A DNA stretch of 54,605 bases, taken from positions 1 through 54,605 of the forward strand of contig CALWID010000019.1 in NCBI GenBank assembly GCA_944380635.1, given 5' to 3'. The translations under genes were made by a program, and so were the position numbers. The stretch comes from an uncultured Eubacterium sp. (GTDB taxonomy: Bacteria; Bacillota; Clostridia; Oscillospirales; Acutalibacteraceae). Below, in pieces: positions 36,879 through 44,250 of the stretch; the stretch's first letter is position 1; each line of letters opens with the position of its first letter. Below the pieces are notes generated by a model that had not been told where the DNA came from, ran no database searches, and saw nothing but the letters and a program-made list of their open reading frames with translations.

Positions 36879-38245
36879 TTTCGCTTGCTGAGAGGAGTAT
36901 AATCTCTTCTTTGAGAAACACTCTTATAAGCCGGTCTGATAATACGCTTGCTGGAAGTGAGTTCCTCAAGGCGGTGAGCACACCAGCCAACAACTCTTGA
37001 ACCGGCGAAAAGCGGCGTAAATAAATCCTCCGGAATACCGAGAACCTTATAGCAAAGACCCGAATAAAGGTCTACATTAGCGCATATTTCTTTTTCATCG
37101 CCCTTTATCTCGTGCAGAAGGTCCGGCGTTACCTTTTCAACATTTTCAAGCGTTATAAATTCCTTTTCATAACCCGCCTGAAAAGCGAGTTCCCTTGCGC
37201 TGTTTTTAAGGATAACGGCGCGGGGGTCTGAAATGGTGTATACGGCGTGGCCCATTCCGTAGATAAGGCCGAGGCCGTCCCCCGCCTCTTTACGCAGCAC
37301 TTTAGCAAGGTAATCTTTTACCTGTGATTCATCAGTTGGGTCGGCAACATTTGCCATAATATCATACATCATATTTGTTGTTTTAACATTTGCTCCGCCG
37401 TGGCGCGGCCCTTTAAGCGAGCCGATACCCGCCGCAATCGCGGAATAAGTATCCGTGCCGCTTGAAGTGAGCACTCTTGTTGCAAAAGTTGAATTGTTGC
37501 CGCCGCCGTGGTCAGCGTGCAGCATAAGAATTATATCAAGAAGTTTTGCCTCTTCATCAGTATATTTTTTATCCGCCCTTGTTTGGCGAAGTATGTACTG
37601 GGCAGTGGAAAGCCCGCGTTTTATTGGGTGAAGAAACATGGTTTTGCCGTAAAACGCTCTTCTTTTTACCTGATAAGCAACCGTGAGAATAGTTGGGAAC
37701 TGCGCTATTAACTGAAGGCTTTGGCGCAAAACATTCTTAACGGAAATATCATCCGGGTTTTCATCGTAAGAATAAAGGCCCAGAATACAGCGGGCAAGTT
37801 TATTCATAATATCTTTTGAGGGATTTTTTATCATCATATCCTCAATAAAATCATCCGGCAGAAAGCGGCACGCGTCTATTACTTCATAAAGAGAAGTAAG
37901 TTGGGCGGCGGTGGGCAGTTCGCCGAAAAGAAGAAGCCACACAACTTCCTCAAAACCGAAACGGTCTTCCGCAACACAATTTTCAACAATATCGTTAATA
38001 TCATATCCGCGGTAAGAAAGTTTGCCCTCCTTGGCAACCTTTTCACCGTCTAAAATATAATAGCCTTCAACGGAGCAGATACGGGTAAGACCCGCCATAA
38101 CTCCGGTGCCGTCCTCATTTCTTAATCCTCTTTTAACATGATACCTTTCAAAATCGCTTTGGCGTATTGAATTATTTTTTTCAAGTTCGCTGCATAAGTT
38201 TGATATAGCGTCCATAGAAATAGGTGAAATATATTTTGATGACAT
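36875..38245 (-). CDS. gltA: Citrate synthase
   Basis: 456 residues. Condenses oxaloacetate and acetyl-CoA. The catalytic histidines are seen in LMLHADHGGG and in GMGHAVYTISDPRA; substrate-binding arginines are in RVVGWCAHR. It has the ~60-residue N-terminal extension of the longer clostridial form. ATG at 38245 with AAAGGAG 8 nt upstream. First gene of a unit with the membrane protein and AEC transporter, which could move citrate-cycle acids (inference). Confidence 0.95.
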   Translation of the reverse strand: MSSKYISPISMDAISNLCSELEKNNSIRQSDFERYHVKRGLRNEDGTGVMAGLTRICSVEGYYILDGEKVAKEGKLSYRGYDINDIVENCVAEDRFGFEEVVWLLLFGELPTAAQLTSLYEVIDACRFLPDDFIEDMMIKNPSKDIMNKLARCILGLYSYDENPDDISVKNVLRQSLQLIAQFPTILTVAYQVKRRAFYGKTMFLHPIKRGLSTAQYILRQTRADKKYTDEEAKLLDIILMLHADHGGGNNSTFATRVLTSSGTDTYSAIAAGIGSLKGPRHGGANVKTTNMMYDIMANVADPTDESQVKDYLAKVLRKEAGDGLGLIYGMGHAVYTISDPRAVILKNSARELAFQAGYEKEFITLENVEKVTPDLLHEIKGDEKEICANVDLYSGLCYKVLGIPEDLFTPLFAGSRVVGWCAHRLEELTSSKRIIRPAYKSVSQRRDYTPLSKRK

Positions 38246-38321
38246 TTGCTTCACTCCTTTACGCCTTTTAAGCACGAAACTTTTATATATTTTCCGCTTA
38301 TGTCATAAAATGCTAAATATT

Positions 38322-38351
38322 ATTATACTATAAAATAATATATAAAGTCAA
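38322..38351 (-). promoter_or_regulatory. Promoter of gltA
   Basis: Minus strand TTGACT (38351-38346), 18-nt spacer, TATAAT (38327-38322). The -35 hexamer is next to the ribosome-binding site of the divergent small gene at 38364. Confidence 0.7.
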
Positions 38352-38363
38352 GGAGGCGAGAAA

Positions 38364-38504
38364 ATGAAGAAAGCCGCGGTAATATTTTTGATATTATTTG
38401 CACTGTCCCTTGCAGTGCCTGCCGCCGCCTGCATAGACACGGGAACGGACAGCAGCACAAGGGAACTTGTAACGCTGTTTAACGACAGCGAAAGCAACGC
38501 TTAA
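38364..38504 (+). CDS. 46-residue secreted peptide or small lipoprotein
   Basis: Short ORF with a strong AGGAGG site 8 nt before its ATG. The protein starts MKKAAVIFLILFALSLAV, a complete signal peptide, with a Cys after PAAA, then about 22 polar residues ending NDSESNA. It may be a small lipoprotein or an exported peptide. It runs against the gerC-type gene and overlaps its stop codon by 4 nt. No terminator or clear promoter seen. Unrecognised family. Confidence 0.6.
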   Translation: MKKAAVIFLILFALSLAVPAAACIDTGTDSSTRELVTLFNDSESNA

Positions 38505-39634
38505 TACCCGCTTGAATTTTCGTTTACTTTTTTTAATTTGCACACGCCGTTTATTTCAAGGCGGGCGGAGGAAAGGTGTTCTTTCCAGTTATCGCTGAGA
38601 GATTCATAATCAGACGGCGAATACGCGGCAAGGCTTTCCCCTATTCTGAGGCAGTCGCTGCCGCTTTTTACGCAGTATTCAAACGCCGCGCGGCATCTGT
38701 TTTCAAGTTCCTTCTCCGCCTCATAAGCAATTTCGGCAAGGTCCGTTTGCGATGTTATACTTTCAGCGCCGTTTTGCAGTTCCTCAACAGAAAGAGTTGA
38801 AGTGATATTTACGCTGTAAACAACGGCGCCGTTTTGCGTGATTGCTTTTGTTTTGGTTTTCGAGTTTGAAATCTCAGCGCCTATTTTGCCGTACTTTTCC
38901 GACTCAAATTCAAAATAGCCCGAAACTATTTTATCAGTAAGCAGTAAAAAGCCCGTTATCATTTCTTTAGGCAAAACCGCAGCAAGATTTTTACCGTTAT
39001 AAACGGCTATACCGCTTACAACGGCGCTTTCGTTTTCCGCTGTTACAACGGGCAGAAAAATATCCGAAGTTTTATCTTTATAAAGATTAAGCATTTCATT
39101 TACGGTAACATATGCCGCAAAGCCCTCTGTTTCACCGTTATAAAGAAGTTCGGACAGCGCCTGCGCCGGCACAAGTGATTCGCTGAATTTTGCGCTGAGA
39201 ATTTCATTTGCCGTGCCGGAGGAAATGCACACGGCAACATCAGGCCTTGAATCAGAACTGCGCAAAAGATAATCAAAGCATAATTCAAGGTTATTTTCAG
39301 CAAGAGCGCTGCCTATTACAAGAATCTGGTTTTGCCCGAAAAACAGTTTTTTGGACAGGCTTTGAGCGGTATTCTGAACGGCGTCTGAAATATTTTCGCC
39401 GCTGCCGCCGGCGTTCACCGTAATATTTCCCGAAAGCGCTTCCGCGCCGCTTCCCTCTTTAGCCAGATTAAGGGTTTGGGCGGTTACGCTTATCTGCCCA
39501 TCCAAATAATCTATTCCCATTCCCTCTACAACGCTTAAATCCTTTAAATTTTCGTTATCAGAACAGCCGGAAAACAATGCGGCGGCAAGAACAACGCAAA
39601 CGGCTGCCTTAAATATTCCCGTTATCTTCTTCAA
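38501..39634 (-). CDS. Germinant receptor C-type lipoprotein (Ger(x)C family)
   Basis: 377 residues. Lipoprotein signal with LFSGC, then LSVVEGMGIDYLDGQISVTAQ, the Ger(x)C N-terminal signature, and a long alpha/beta C domain. It is the outer-face subunit of the spore inner-membrane germinant receptor. The TTG at 39634 (MKKITGIFK) is preferred, 7 nt after GAGG; an ATG two codons upstream has its site too close. Last gene of the ger operon; overlaps gerB by 26 nt. Confidence 0.9.
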   Translation of the reverse strand: MKKITGIFKAAVCVVLAAALFSGCSDNENLKDLSVVEGMGIDYLDGQISVTAQTLNLAKEGSGAEALSGNITVNAGGSGENISDAVQNTAQSLSKKLFFGQNQILVIGSALAENNLELCFDYLLRSSDSRPDVAVCISSGTANEILSAKFSESLVPAQALSELLYNGETEGFAAYVTVNEMLNLYKDKTSDIFLPVVTAENESAVVSGIAVYNGKNLAAVLPKEMITGFLLLTDKIVSGYFEFESEKYGKIGAEISNSKTKTKAITQNGAVVYSVNITSTLSVEELQNGAESITSQTDLAEIAYEAEKELENRCRAAFEYCVKSGSDCLRIGESLAAYSPSDYESLSDNWKEHLSSARLEINGVCKLKKVNENSSGY

Positions 39635-40658
39635 TACCATTCCTCTTTCTTCCGAATATCAGATATAAAAGCGGCAAAACAAACGCAAACAGCGCAAAAG
39701 CGGGGTAAAGAATTATCTGCCATTTTCCGTTGAGTGCGCTGCCGTAAAGAAAAACAGCGCTTACGGCGAACACTGCCGCGCCGCAGGCAGCAAATTTAAG
39801 CCGTTTCCTGCGGCAGGAAAATGATTCGCCGGCGCAGTAAATAAACAGGGTAACCTTTAAAAACGCCGCGAATATCCAAAACGCCGTAAAAACCGCCTCC
39901 AGCCGTTCACCCGAGCCGAGTTTTGAAATCTGCGCCACTTCAAAAATCGGATACGCGCTCAAAGACGCCGTATCGCCGAGCACGCCGACGGTAAACGCAA
40001 TCAGCAGTATCATAACAAGATATGAGGCTGACAGCGAAAAATAAAACGGTTTTGCCGTTTTGCCGTTTACTTTCGGCGCCAAAGCGATAAAAAGCACTAT
40101 TTCATTTGTGCTGCAAACAGAAAAAATAATATTATTTAAAATACTTTCGCCCGAATTTTGAGTTACGGGGAAAAGATTAAGATATGAAAAATCGCCCGCA
40201 CCCTGAATTATTACGCCCGCAACGCCGATAAGGGTTATAACAAACACCATTGAACCAAAGCGCGAAACCGCCTCTATACCGAGCGACGCGGCGTAAGTGC
40301 ACGCAATCACCATAAATCCGGCAAGTACGGCAATTTTTGCGCTGCGGTTAAGTTCCGATGACGAAAAGACGGCGAATTTTACTATATTTACAGCGCCGGA
40401 AAATATAAAATACAGCCCGTAAAAAGCGCTTAAAATTTTATTATTTGTAATGCTTTTCCCTTTTGCAGCGCACACTACCGCGGGCAGAGAAACAAGCGCG
40501 GTTATAAAAAGCGCAATAAAAGTGCTGTAAACAAGATCTGACGAATAGCGGCTGTTAAGAGCGGAACTGCTGACCGTAAACCCTATTATTGCCCGGCTTA
40601 CGAACAGCATAAAAAACAGATTCAGCGGGGCGATTTTTCCTTTTTTATATTTAATCAT
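39609..40658 (-). CDS. Germinant receptor B-type permease (GerAB/spore permease family)
   Basis: 349 residues, about ten membrane helices, resembling amino-acid/polyamine permeases; this is the germinant-sensing subunit in GerA-type receptors. The N terminus IAPLNLFFMLFVSRAIIGFT matches the family. It overlaps the A gene by 8 nt. Confidence 0.9.
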   Translation of the reverse strand: MIKYKKGKIAPLNLFFMLFVSRAIIGFTVSSSALNSRYSSDLVYSTFIALFITALVSLPAVVCAAKGKSITNNKILSAFYGLYFIFSGAVNIVKFAVFSSSELNRSAKIAVLAGFMVIACTYAASLGIEAVSRFGSMVFVITLIGVAGVIIQGAGDFSYLNLFPVTQNSGESILNNIIFSVCSTNEIVLFIALAPKVNGKTAKPFYFSLSASYLVMILLIAFTVGVLGDTASLSAYPIFEVAQISKLGSGERLEAVFTAFWIFAAFLKVTLFIYCAGESFSCRRKRLKFAACGAAVFAVSAVFLYGSALNGKWQIILYPAFALFAFVLPLLYLIFGRKRNGIEEDNGNI

Positions 40659-42108
40659 CGTTTATATCGGCACCCCTCATATTCTGAACTCTGACATTGC
40701 GCCGGAGCAGTTTTTTCCACCCGGCGCGGCAGAATATATCAACCATACTCTTTTTATCAAGCGGTGAAACCGGCGAAGAATACGGCACGCCGTAAGGGTC
40801 AATGGCAGTGATATTTACGCAGAGCATACACACGCCGAGCATAACGCCGTAAATGCCCGTAAAGCCGCCGAGAAGTATAAAGACTATTCTTAAGACGGAA
40901 ATGCTTTCATAAAGCGGATAAACAACATATGACGCTATTGCCGTTACAGCCACCACAACAAGCATCGGAGCGCCGACGAGGCCGGCGTTTACAACGGCGT
41001 CCCCTATTACAAGGGCGCCGATTATTGAAACGGCGTGGCCGATTGTTTTAGGCAGCCGCAGACCCGCCTCCCGCATAATCTCATACAGTATCAGCACCAT
41101 AACAGCCTCCTGCATAAGAGAAAACGGAGTGGACGCCTCTGCCGCCGCAACGGTATACATAAGCGAAAACGGCAGAAGTTCCTGATGATAAGTGCCGACT
41201 GCAACATAAAACCCCGGCAGGATAACGGAAATAACAAATGAAAAATATTTAAGCAATCTGTTGAAAGTTGCATAAAACGGGCGGTTATTATAATCATCCA
41301 CCGTTGAAAAAGAATCGGTAAAAAGATAGGGCACATACACGGCAAAAGGAGAGCCGTCCACCAAAACCGCCACCCTGCCCTCGCTGAGTTTTGAGCAAAG
41401 CGTATCAGGGCGTTCGGTATTGCCCACGGCTGTAAAAAAAGATTTTATATTGCTGTCCAAAAAAGCGGCAATTTCCCCATAATCGCAAATATTATCTATG
41501 GGAGCGGAAAGAATTCTGTTTTCAACATCGGCAACAAGCCGCGCGTCAGCAACAGATTCAATATAGCACACCACAACAGAAGTTTTTACATCAGCGCCTA
41601 TTTTAAACTGTTTCATTTTAAGTTTAGGGGATTTAATACGGCGGTGAAGAGTTGCTTTATTATCGTTTAATGTTTCCGTAAAGCACTCTTTCGCGCCTTT
41701 TATATCCGCCTCGTTTGCAGGTTCGTCCACGGCTCTTTTAACAAATCCCTGAATGCCCATTACAAGGCATTTTGAAACGCCGTCTATAAATACTGCCGCA
41801 AAGCCGGATGAAAGATAAAAATATATATCTTCAAAATTATCCGCCTCATCCATTTCAAGCGAATTAACAACGCGCAGTTTTACGGTCTTAAAAACATATT
41901 CAGGCTCGTCATTATCAAATTTATAATTTAAAAGCGGGCTCATTATCATCTGCGAAAGTTGAAGTGAATTTATCATACCGTCAAGCACGCAAACGATGCA
42001 TTTTCTGCCGCCCACTATACATTCGCGCAGCAGAAAATCCGAGCAGTCTTTATAAGCCTTATTCATTTTATCCATATTTTCCTTAGCGGACGAAAATATT
42101 TTTTCCAT
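40651..42108 (-). CDS. Germinant receptor A-type subunit (GerA family)
   Basis: 485 residues: soluble N-terminal domains (1-~250) and a membrane C-terminal half. GerA motifs visible include EGRVAVLVDGSPFAVYVP, the TPFSLMQE segment, and GGFTGIYGVMLG. The ribosome-binding site is GGTGATT directly before the ATG. First gene of a complete A-B-C receptor, showing the organism makes spores. It diverges from the DUF421 gene. Confidence 0.93.
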   Translation of the reverse strand: MEKIFSSAKENMDKMNKAYKDCSDFLLRECIVGGRKCIVCVLDGMINSLQLSQMIMSPLLNYKFDNDEPEYVFKTVKLRVVNSLEMDEADNFEDIYFYLSSGFAAVFIDGVSKCLVMGIQGFVKRAVDEPANEADIKGAKECFTETLNDNKATLHRRIKSPKLKMKQFKIGADVKTSVVVCYIESVADARLVADVENRILSAPIDNICDYGEIAAFLDSNIKSFFTAVGNTERPDTLCSKLSEGRVAVLVDGSPFAVYVPYLFTDSFSTVDDYNNRPFYATFNRLLKYFSFVISVILPGFYVAVGTYHQELLPFSLMYTVAAAEASTPFSLMQEAVMVLILYEIMREAGLRLPKTIGHAVSIIGALVIGDAVVNAGLVGAPMLVVVAVTAIASYVVYPLYESISVLRIVFILLGGFTGIYGVMLGVCMLCVNITAIDPYGVPYSSPVSPLDKKSMVDIFCRAGWKKLLRRNVRVQNMRGADINDD

Positions 42109-42186
42109 AGAATCACCAAAAAAATTTCTAAAAGTATTTTTTCAATAATTGTGAATGTTATGCAAAAAATAACTTCGGTGATAAAA

Positions 42187-42861
42187 ATGAGCATAGTTTT
42201 TATAAGAGCGGTGATTATTTATGTAGCGGTAATAATTGCGCTCAGAGTTATGGGAAAAAGGCAACTCGGCGAAATGACGCCGCATGAACTTGTTATTACG
42301 ATACTCGTTTCTCAGGTTGCGGTAATACCGCTTCAGGATAACGCAATGCCGCTTGCAAATATGATAATACCGATACTGATTTTTGTTTCGCTTGAAATAA
42401 TAGTTTCCGCAATATCAATGAAAAGCATAGGTTTCAGAAACATTATTCAGGGCAAGCCGATATTTGTTATAAAAAACGGAAAACTTGATGAAAAACAGTT
42501 AAAGCGGCTAAGGATAACGATTGACGATTTGACGGACGCAGTGCGTGAAAAGGGCTTTTTTGATATTTCAGAAGTGCAGGACGCAGTTGTGGAAACAAAC
42601 GGCACTATATCCGTTTTGCCGAAAGCAAAGAACAGCCCCGTAACCCCGGAAGAGCTAAAACTTGAAGTAGATGAAAAATCCACGCCGATTGCCGTTGTTA
42701 CGGACGGCAAACCGGTTGATGAATATTTCGGTCAATACAATATAAAGAAAAGCGAGATAGAACTTCTTGTTGCTCAAAGCGGAAAAAAAATAACCGATAT
42801 AATGCTGCTTACGATTGATGACAACGGCAAAATAAATATTATTGAAAAGAAGGAAAAATAA
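42187..42861 (+). CDS. DUF421 (YetF-like) membrane protein
   Basis: 224 residues. N-terminal membrane segments, then the DUF421 signature RVMGKRQLGEMTPHELV and a C-terminal soluble domain with GKPIFVIKNGKL. A longer frame starts at 42151, but GGTGATAAAA sits before the ATG at 42187. Role uncertain; YetF relatives are sporulation- or envelope-associated. The next gene starts directly after the stop codon. Confidence 0.87.
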   Translation: MSIVFIRAVIIYVAVIIALRVMGKRQLGEMTPHELVITILVSQVAVIPLQDNAMPLANMIIPILIFVSLEIIVSAISMKSIGFRNIIQGKPIFVIKNGKLDEKQLKRLRITIDDLTDAVREKGFFDISEVQDAVVETNGTISVLPKAKNSPVTPEELKLEVDEKSTPIAVVTDGKPVDEYFGQYNIKKSEIELLVAQSGKKITDIMLLTIDDNGKINIIEKKEK

Positions 42862-43230
42862 ATGAAAAGGCTATGGTTTTCGGCGGTATTTATTCTTATT
42901 GCTCTTTCACTTTGCGCGTTTGAACAGTTTTTTGTTTACTCAGAATGCAATGAAATAATTGCGCATATAGATTCGGCTATTAATGAAACAGACCTTAAGG
43001 CCAAAAAGGAAAAATGCGCCGCGATAGAGGACGAATGGGAAGATTTTGACCGCAAGGCGACTTATATAACCGACCACGCTATTTTGCACAGCGCGGAAAT
43101 ATCAATAGGAACGCTTAACGATTTAAACAACCTTAACGCTGAAGATACGAACGAGGCGCTTATTGAGGCAAAAAGCGAGATAGAACAGGTATACGACCAT
43201 TCTAAAATAAATCTTTCAAATATTTTATAA
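42862..43230 (+). CDS. DUF4363 family protein
   Basis: 122 residues with one N-terminal hydrophobic segment (signal anchor) and a helical domain exposed outside. DUF4363 commonly pairs with DUF421 in Clostridia, as here (stop TAA followed at once by ATG). Function unknown. Confidence 0.8.
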   Translation: MKRLWFSAVFILIALSLCAFEQFFVYSECNEIIAHIDSAINETDLKAKKEKCAAIEDEWEDFDRKATYITDHAILHSAEISIGTLNDLNNLNAEDTNEALIEAKSEIEQVYDHSKINLSNIL

Positions 43231-43246
43231 GCAAACGGCAAAGCAT

Positions 43247-43280
43247 AAAAAAATGCGCCCTTAACAGGACGCATTTTTTC
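43247..43280. terminator. Bidirectional terminator
   Basis: AAAAAATGCG / CGCATTTTTT stem with a 12-nt loop between the convergent DUF4363 and queT genes. Confidence 0.85.
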
Positions 43281-43337
43281 TGCAAAATCAAATTGAATAA
43301 ATAATTTTTAATTAAATTAAAGTTATATTTTGAAAAT

Positions 43338-43886
43338 CTATATTTGCGCCGACTTGGGCGAAAAAAGTTTTTTATCAAGCCCGCGCTTAACAAAAACATA
43401 ATAAAGAACGGTGCCGAGAACAAGCATAACGCCGAGTTCGCCGAGGGCAACAAGGCCGCCCTGAACAAGAAAATCGGCAAATATAAAATCGCCCTCAACA
43501 AAAAATGTTTCTATCTCCCAGCCGACTATAACGCCGTTAAAAACAGCGGGCATAAGCATGGAAAGCAGAGGATAGGAACCTGCTTTTACATTCCTTAAAA
43601 GCCAGATGCAAATTGTTGCCAGCAGAGTCGCCAGCGAGCCGAATATCATATCAAGCGGCAGGCCTGAACCGATATTGTAGATATTGGACAGCACACAGCC
43701 GATAGTGAGCCCCGGTATTGCCGCCGGGGTAAACAGCGCAAAGACATTCAGCGCCTCGGACACGCGAAACTGCACGGCGGCGGAAGTTGTGCCGGGCAGA
43801 AGAAAATTCTGCGCATAGGTGAGCGCGGTATACATTGCGGCGATCAGAGCCGCCTGAACAATAAACATCAGTTTTTTGTTTTTCAT
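43338..43886 (-). CDS. queT: QueT-family ECF transporter substrate component
   Basis: 182 residues, about five to six membrane helices, starting MKNKKLMFIVQAALIAAMYTA and containing QFRVSEALNVFALFTPAAIPGL, the QueT signature. Imports queuosine precursors (preQ0/preQ1 or queuine) with a shared ECF energising module encoded elsewhere. An AAGGAG site lies before the ATG in a leader ending AAAACTAAGGAG, reminiscent of preQ1-I riboswitch tails. Confidence 0.92.
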   Translation of the reverse strand: MKNKKLMFIVQAALIAAMYTALTYAQNFLLPGTTSAAVQFRVSEALNVFALFTPAAIPGLTIGCVLSNIYNIGSGLPLDMIFGSLATLLATICIWLLRNVKAGSYPLLSMLMPAVFNGVIVGWEIETFFVEGDFIFADFLVQGGLVALGELGVMLVLGTVLYYVFVKRGLDKKLFSPKSAQI

Positions 43887-43963
43887 AATTCAATTTCTCC
43901 TTAGTTTTGTTTTTAGAAGCCCCGCAAATGAAACGGAACTGGTCAGGATTTTGCGAACTGACA
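43887..43963 (-). promoter_or_regulatory. Leader of queT, possible preQ1-type regulatory RNA
   Basis: About 77 nt. GTTCCGT/GCGGGGC can form a 7-bp stem including G-U pairs, followed by an A-rich tail ending AAAACTAAGGAG, like the 3' strand and ribosome-binding site of preQ1-I riboswitches. The 5' loop does not fit the consensus well, so the call is tentative. Confidence 0.3.
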
Positions 43964-43969
43964 AAAAGT

Positions 43970-43998
43970 ATTATAATTCAACGGCGTATGAAATGCAA
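43970..43998 (-). promoter_or_regulatory. Candidate promoter of queT
   Basis: Minus strand TTGCAT (43998-43993), 17-nt spacer, TATAAT (43975-43970). Confidence 0.65.
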
Positions 43999-44013
43999 CA
44001 ATTAATTTAATTT

Positions 44014-44045
44014 ATTGATAAGGGAATACGCATATGGTATAATTG
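44014..44045 (+). promoter_or_regulatory. Candidate promoter of the beta-mannosidase gene
   Basis: Plus strand TTGATA, 17-nt spacer, perfect TATAAT. It predicts a ~200-nt leader that spans the structured element. Confidence 0.65.
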
Positions 44046-44081
44046 AGGGGCGGCAGTATTTTAGCCGCAATAGCATATGCA

Positions 44082-44250
44082 GAGGGAATTAGTGTGAAAA
44101 TTCACACTAATTCGGATTATATTACCCTCAAAATTTGCCTGCGGCATAATTTTGAGATGGCTGTAATCACCATTAACGCCTTATCAGGCTACAATAAGGC
44201 GTTGATAATTCTAATTTATTTTTGTAGCCTGAAAGGCTATGGTGATTATT
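44082..44250 (+). promoter_or_regulatory. Structured leader element, copy B (beta-mannosidase gene)
   Basis: Best-developed copy. GAGGG/CCCTC (44082-44086 with 44125-44129) encloses a perfect 12-bp hairpin (44087-44112); CAAAAT/ATTTTG (44129-44134 with 44149-44154); AACGCCTTA/TAAGGCGTT (44175-44183 with 44195-44203). The loop TCAGGCTACAA (44184-44194) can pair with TTGTAGCCTGA (44222-44232), and AATCACCAT (44165-44173) with ATGGTGATT (44239-44247), which contains the ribosome-binding site. GCCTT (44178-44182) can alternatively pair with AAGGC (44233-44237), so a single long SD-blocking hairpin competes with the pseudoknot form. Confidence 0.75.

Noticed and set aside
42132-42163. Sigma-G-like promoter (GCATA ... 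AATACTT) before the ger operon
   Set aside because: The spacer is 19-20 nt instead of about 18 and the -10 has two mismatches; forespore expression is expected from the family but not shown by this sequence.
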